64,000 nt of DNA from Argentina anserina (lineage: Eukaryota; Streptophyta; Magnoliopsida; Rosales; Rosaceae). Where the stretch lies: contig NC_065875.1 of assembly GCF_933775445.1 (NCBI RefSeq), positions 12,847,001-12,911,000 of the forward strand. Direction: 5' to 3'. The position numbers and the translations under genes were made by a program. The notes under the pieces are model-generated. The model saw only the letters and a list, made by a program, of their open reading frames with translations, ran no database searches and was not told the DNA's origin. Shown here piece after piece: positions 62,901-64,000 of this stretch. Every line of letters begins with the position of its first letter. Positions within the stretch are counted from its first letter, which is position 1.

Positions 62901-63937
62901 AATTCTCCAGCATTATCCAAACGAATGGATTTGATAGGATAATCGGGGTGGTGAGCCCGAAGTTTGATGATCTCAGCTAATAACTTAGCAAATGCAGCAT
63001 TCCTTGTGGATAGCAAAGCGACGTGTGACCAACGCATCGATGCATCAACCAATACCATAAAATATCGAAAAGGTCCGCATTCTGGTTGAATAGGTCCACA
63101 AATGTCACCTTGGATACGTTGTAAGAATGGAACGTTCTCGGTTGAAGCCTTAGCAAAAGAAGAACTTCCTTGAAATTTAGCAAGAGAACAAGCTTTGCAA
63201 AACGAGTGATGGGCATCAGAAATGGCCATGGAGGCATGTGAAAGCACGGGAGGCATCACAAGCTCCTGTGAAGGAGGGGATGCCGCCACCGACGGCATGA
63301 AAGCCGTGGAGTTGCCGAGTGGGGCATGCTCGGCCACACCATGCGGTGCATGGGTAGGCACGGCCTCACCGTGCGGAGCACGGGTGAGGTGATCCTCCAA
63401 TCGCTTCCGGGACTTGAAAAATGGATGATCATGTGAATTCTTAAGAATTCTAATCATCATATCACGTCCAGGGTGCCCGAGACGGGCATGCCAAAGCATA
63501 TAAGAGTCCGAATCACAAAAGTTGCGTTCAACCGCATATGATTCAAAGATCCGAATGGAAGTAAGATACAAACCATTCCCAAGACTCTTCATCTTCTCTA
63601 AGATGCGGCGATGGCCTGCTTTCTCAGAGGTAACACAAAGATATTCCTTTCCATTCTCAACATAAGTATCGAGGTGAAAACCATTGGCACGTATGTCCTT
63701 AAAACTTAGCAAGGTGCGGGGAGACTTCGGCGCATAAAGAGCATCTACGATGTTAAGAGTCGTACCATTAGGCAACATGAAAGAAGCACTGCCTCTTCCT
63801 TGAATGATGGATTTCGAGCCAATCATTGTAGTCATCGAAGAAGTCGAAAACACTAGATCCGTGAACAACTGCCTGTGCCGTAGGACAGTGTGGGTGGTTC
63901 CGCAATCAGCTAGACATTCGATTTCACCGCGGGACAT
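59957..63937 (-). pseudogene. Copia pol polyprotein with two premature stops
   Basis: One frame runs 1223 codons from 63937 to a TGA at 60263-60265, where tryptophan is expected. It then continues in phase through a second stop (TAG at about 60092) to the natural end near 59957. Order: protease (ADCGTTHT; the usual Ser of the active-site triad is Cys), GAG-pre-integrase with HARLGH and a distant CKAC zinc half, integrase core (GDICGP, LDNAGEF, LAEATIK for the D, D, E), RT (YKARLVAQGFSQ, catalytic YVDDMNI) and RNase H (ADTGYLSD, SSNHAEI). Three GC-rich, Ala/Gly/Arg-rich in-frame inserts lie in the zinc region (about 63235-63400), the integrase-RT linker (about 62030-62230) and between RT and RNase H (about 60480-60620). 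TTTTGTAG stands directly before the first ATG of the frame. Confidence 0.85.
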
Positions 63938-64000
63938 CTACAAAATGACAATTAAGAGAGTCAGCGAGACGGGAACAATTCTATACAATACGCCGTAGGA

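Larger units (their letters stand above)
59585..64000 (-). mobile_element. Young Copia element, cut by the window edge
   Basis: A minus-sense element with its 3' LTR at 59585-59769, polypurine tract at 59770-59778 and a long pol frame up to 63937. Gag, the primer site and the 5' LTR lie beyond 64000. It is the same family as 4150-9128. Pol has only two evident stops, so insertion was fairly recent. TSD cannot be checked. Confidence 0.88.

Overview
The window is nuclear DNA of a flowering plant, almost certainly a eudicot. The evidence is GT-AG introns throughout, a plant-type GH35 beta-galactosidase with a C-terminal lectin domain, PPR repeats, a tropinone-reductase-like SDR, and Copia, Gypsy, LINE and MULE elements of plant type. 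Rosaceae is a guess from the general look of the genes and repeats. No tRNA, rRNA, CRISPR or prokaryotic feature was seen.

Layout. 1-9.1 kb is nested retrotransposon DNA: a gag-only LTR element (1-4149, minus sense) sits in a badly decayed Copia copy (4150-9128). 9.4-11.4 kb is a five-exon SDR gene (minus) with a TIR transposon in intron 2. 12.8-22.9 kb is a 19-exon BGAL9-type beta-galactosidase (plus) with a one-base frameshift in exon 7. 24.0-25.3 kb is a broken PPR gene (minus). 25.3-38.5 kb is a decayed Copia element split by a Gypsy element with 3-kb LTRs (25648-35404) and by a probable solo LTR (36018-37761). 38.5-40.2 kb is an ankyrin-repeat pseudogene (minus). 40.7-42.7 kb is a complete 2-kb mini-Copia with one open gag-protease frame. 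43.4-50.7 kb is an intact 16-exon METTL13-like methyltransferase gene (minus). 50.9-54.5 kb is a 5'-truncated LINE that abuts a 57-bp inverted repeat. 55.2-56.0 kb is a MULE-type TIR element with a 9-bp target duplication. 56-59.6 kb is repeat debris and a CGGACAC-rich TIR element with tRNA-like internal motifs. 59.6-64 kb is a fairly young Copia element (minus), cut by the window edge and related to the decayed copy at 4-9 kb.

The host genes look unrelated to one another: a cell-wall or apoplastic glycosidase, a small-molecule reductase, a predicted eEF1A-type methyltransferase, and two dead members of large families. I found no operon-like or novel defence system. The most distinctive signal is the concentration of LTR elements that keep their cis signals (LTRs, primer sites, polypurine tracts, target duplications) but have lost most or all of pol. 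The next most interesting items are the beta-galactosidase frameshift, which a splice acceptor four bases downstream could exactly compensate, and the nearly perfect 57-bp hairpin.
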